Under the pieces are notes generated by a model that was not told the DNA's origin, ran no database searches, and saw nothing but the letters and a program-made list of their open reading frames with translations. The position numbers and the translations under genes were made by a program. Below, one piece after another: positions 4,796-5,900 of a stretch of DNA of 5,900 bases (within the stretch, counting starts at the first letter, position 1; each line of letters begins with the position of its first letter). Source of the stretch: Pseudomonadales bacterium (GTDB lineage: Bacteria; Pseudomonadota; Gammaproteobacteria; Pseudomonadales; Azotimanducaceae); the NCBI GenBank assembly GCA_022448765.1, contig JAKUTI010000063.1, forward strand, positions 1-5,900, read 5' to 3'.

Positions 4796-5900
4796 ATGGG
4801 GCACGGTTTTTCGGTTGATCGACTTGAGCACCTAACGGCTCACCTTGACAAGTATGTCGCTGACGGTCGTTTTCCGGGATGCTCGTGTCTGGTGATGCGA
4901 CGTGGAGAGGAAGCGTATTTCCAAGCGTCGGGTCGGCGTGATGTTGATCGTGACCTCGCCATGGAACGCGACACAGTGGTGCGCATTTATTCAATGTCTA
5001 AGCCGATCACCAGCGTTGCCTTAATGATGCTGTACGAACAGGGAAAATTTCAGTTGGACGATCCGGTCTCAAAGTTCATCCCGAGTTGGTCCGATTTGAG
5101 CGTGTATGAACACGGCGAAAACGAAACCATGGTGACCTCTCCCATGACGGTTCCGCTGACGGTCAAACATCTGTTGACTCACACCTCGGGACTGACGTAC
5201 GGATTCATGAATAGTCACCCCGTCGATGCCATGTATCGGCAAGCATCCGTAGGTGGCGGCCGGCAAGGATCAACGCTCGAGGACATGATTGATGATTTGG
5301 CCGGGATTCCCGTCACGTTCGCGCCTGGATCACGGTGGAATTACAGCGTCGCGACAGACGTCTGCGGCTATCTCGTGCAGTTGTTTTCAGATACAGACTT
5401 GGATGTGTTTGTTCGTGAGCGAATTACAGAACCTTTGGGAATGATCGATGCCGGGTATCAAGTGCGCGCCTCGTCCAAGGACAAGTTCGCGGCATGCTAT
5501 CGATATAAACGTGGTGGAGGATTTGAACTTCAGGACGATCCGACTACCTCGCCCTACCATCAACGGCCTGCGTTTTTCTCCGGCGGCGGTGGGATGGTGG
5601 CATCGATTGATGACTACGGTCGCTTCGCCCAGATGCTGGTGAATCGAGGCGAGTTGGACGGTCACCGAATACTGGGTCGAAAAACAGTTGAGTACATGGC
5701 GACAAACCACATGCCGGGGAATGTTGATTTAGCGGCCATGGGACAGCCTGTTTTTAGCGAAACGTCGTACCATGGGATCGGCTTTGGACTCGGTTTCTCG
5801 GTCGTTCTCGATCCAGCCGCGGCTGGTGTGCTCGACTCGCCGGGAGAGTTCGCTTGGGGAGGCGCTGCGAGCACCTATTTTTGGGTTGATCCCCTCGAGG
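4796..5900 (+). CDS. Serine hydrolase, beta-lactamase class C / family VIII esterase type (3' truncated by window edge)
   Basis: The frame stays open from the ATG at 4796 to the window end: 368 residues without a stop. It belongs to the beta-lactamase-related serine hydrolases (class C beta-lactamases, D-Ala-D-Ala carboxypeptidases, family VIII esterases such as EstB). The catalytic SxxK motif is S66-M-S-K69, preceded by RIY and followed by PITSVA. The second motif is Y183-S-V (YSV rather than the YxN of true class C beta-lactamases, as in family VIII esterases), and the third is W354-G-G. Supporting elements are LLTHTSGLTYGF (126-137), EPLGM (212-216) and FSGGGGMVAS (261-270). There is no signal peptide or lipobox at the N-terminus, so it is probably cytoplasmic, fitting an esterase better than a periplasmic beta-lactamase. 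Relatives usually continue some 30-40 residues past the WVDP element visible at 363-366, so little is missing. It is divergent from the PEP-mutase-like operon; the substrate is unknown. Confidence 0.9.
   Translation, partial: MGHGFSVDRLEHLTAHLDKYVADGRFPGCSCLVMRRGEEAYFQASGRRDVDRDLAMERDTVVRIYSMSKPITSVALMMLYEQGKFQLDDPVSKFIPSWSDLSVYEHGENETMVTSPMTVPLTVKHLLTHTSGLTYGFMNSHPVDAMYRQASVGGGRQGSTLEDMIDDLAGIPVTFAPGSRWNYSVATDVCGYLVQLFSDTDLDVFVRERITEPLGMIDAGYQVRASSKDKFAACYRYKRGGGFELQDDPTTSPYHQRPAFFSGGGGMVASIDDYGRFAQMLVNRGELDGHRILGRKTVEYMATNHMPGNVDLAAMGQPVFSETSYHGIGFGLGFSVVLDPAAAGVLDSPGEFAWGGAASTYFWVDPLE

Overview
The window is a bacterial chromosomal segment of moderate GC, tightly packed, with every base accounted for by six protein-coding genes and short intergenic gaps. 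Good Shine-Dalgarno sequences sit 6 nt before four of the starts. RsgA and ArfB are housekeeping ribosome factors found in many phyla. The acyl-CoA carboxyltransferase, PEP-mutase-fold and class C-type serine hydrolase types are common in environmental Proteobacteria and Actinobacteria, so a free-living heterotroph (possibly a marine or soil proteobacterium) is plausible. No taxonomic marker settles this. I see no mobile element, CRISPR array, RNA gene or phage gene.

Layout. (1) 1-526, plus strand: the C-terminal half of the ribosome-assembly GTPase RsgA, cut by the left edge. (2) 530-2086, minus: a 518-aa carboxyltransferase subunit of a biotin-dependent acyl-CoA carboxylase (PccB-like), converging on rsgA with only 3 bp between stop codons. 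(3) 2087-2151: a 65-bp divergent promoter region, with a recognisable promoter for the carboxyltransferase. (4) 2152-2571, plus: ArfB, a GGQ-motif peptidyl-tRNA hydrolase for ribosome rescue. (5) 2606-3820 and 3817-4674, minus: a two-gene operon with a 4-bp ATGA overlap. Its first gene is a PEP mutase/isocitrate lyase superfamily protein and its second an Eis-like GNAT acetyltransferase with a C-terminal SCP2-like domain. (6) 4675-4795: a 121-bp divergent intergenic region. (7) 4796 to the right edge, plus: a serine hydrolase of the beta-lactamase class C / family VIII esterase type, cut before its stop.

How the genes relate. RsgA and ArfB both act on the ribosome but are not in one transcription unit here. 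The carboxyltransferase, PEP-mutase-like protein and serine hydrolase suggest small-carboxylate or ester catabolism, but no complete pathway is visible and no biotin carboxylase partner is in the window. The most unusual item is the PEP-mutase/ICL-like protein. It keeps the family scaffold (SGGA, EDQ) but has lost one metal-binding Asp, the lyase Cys and the Asp of the ARTD motif. It is translationally coupled to the Eis-like acetyltransferase. I found no clear evidence of a wholly new system.
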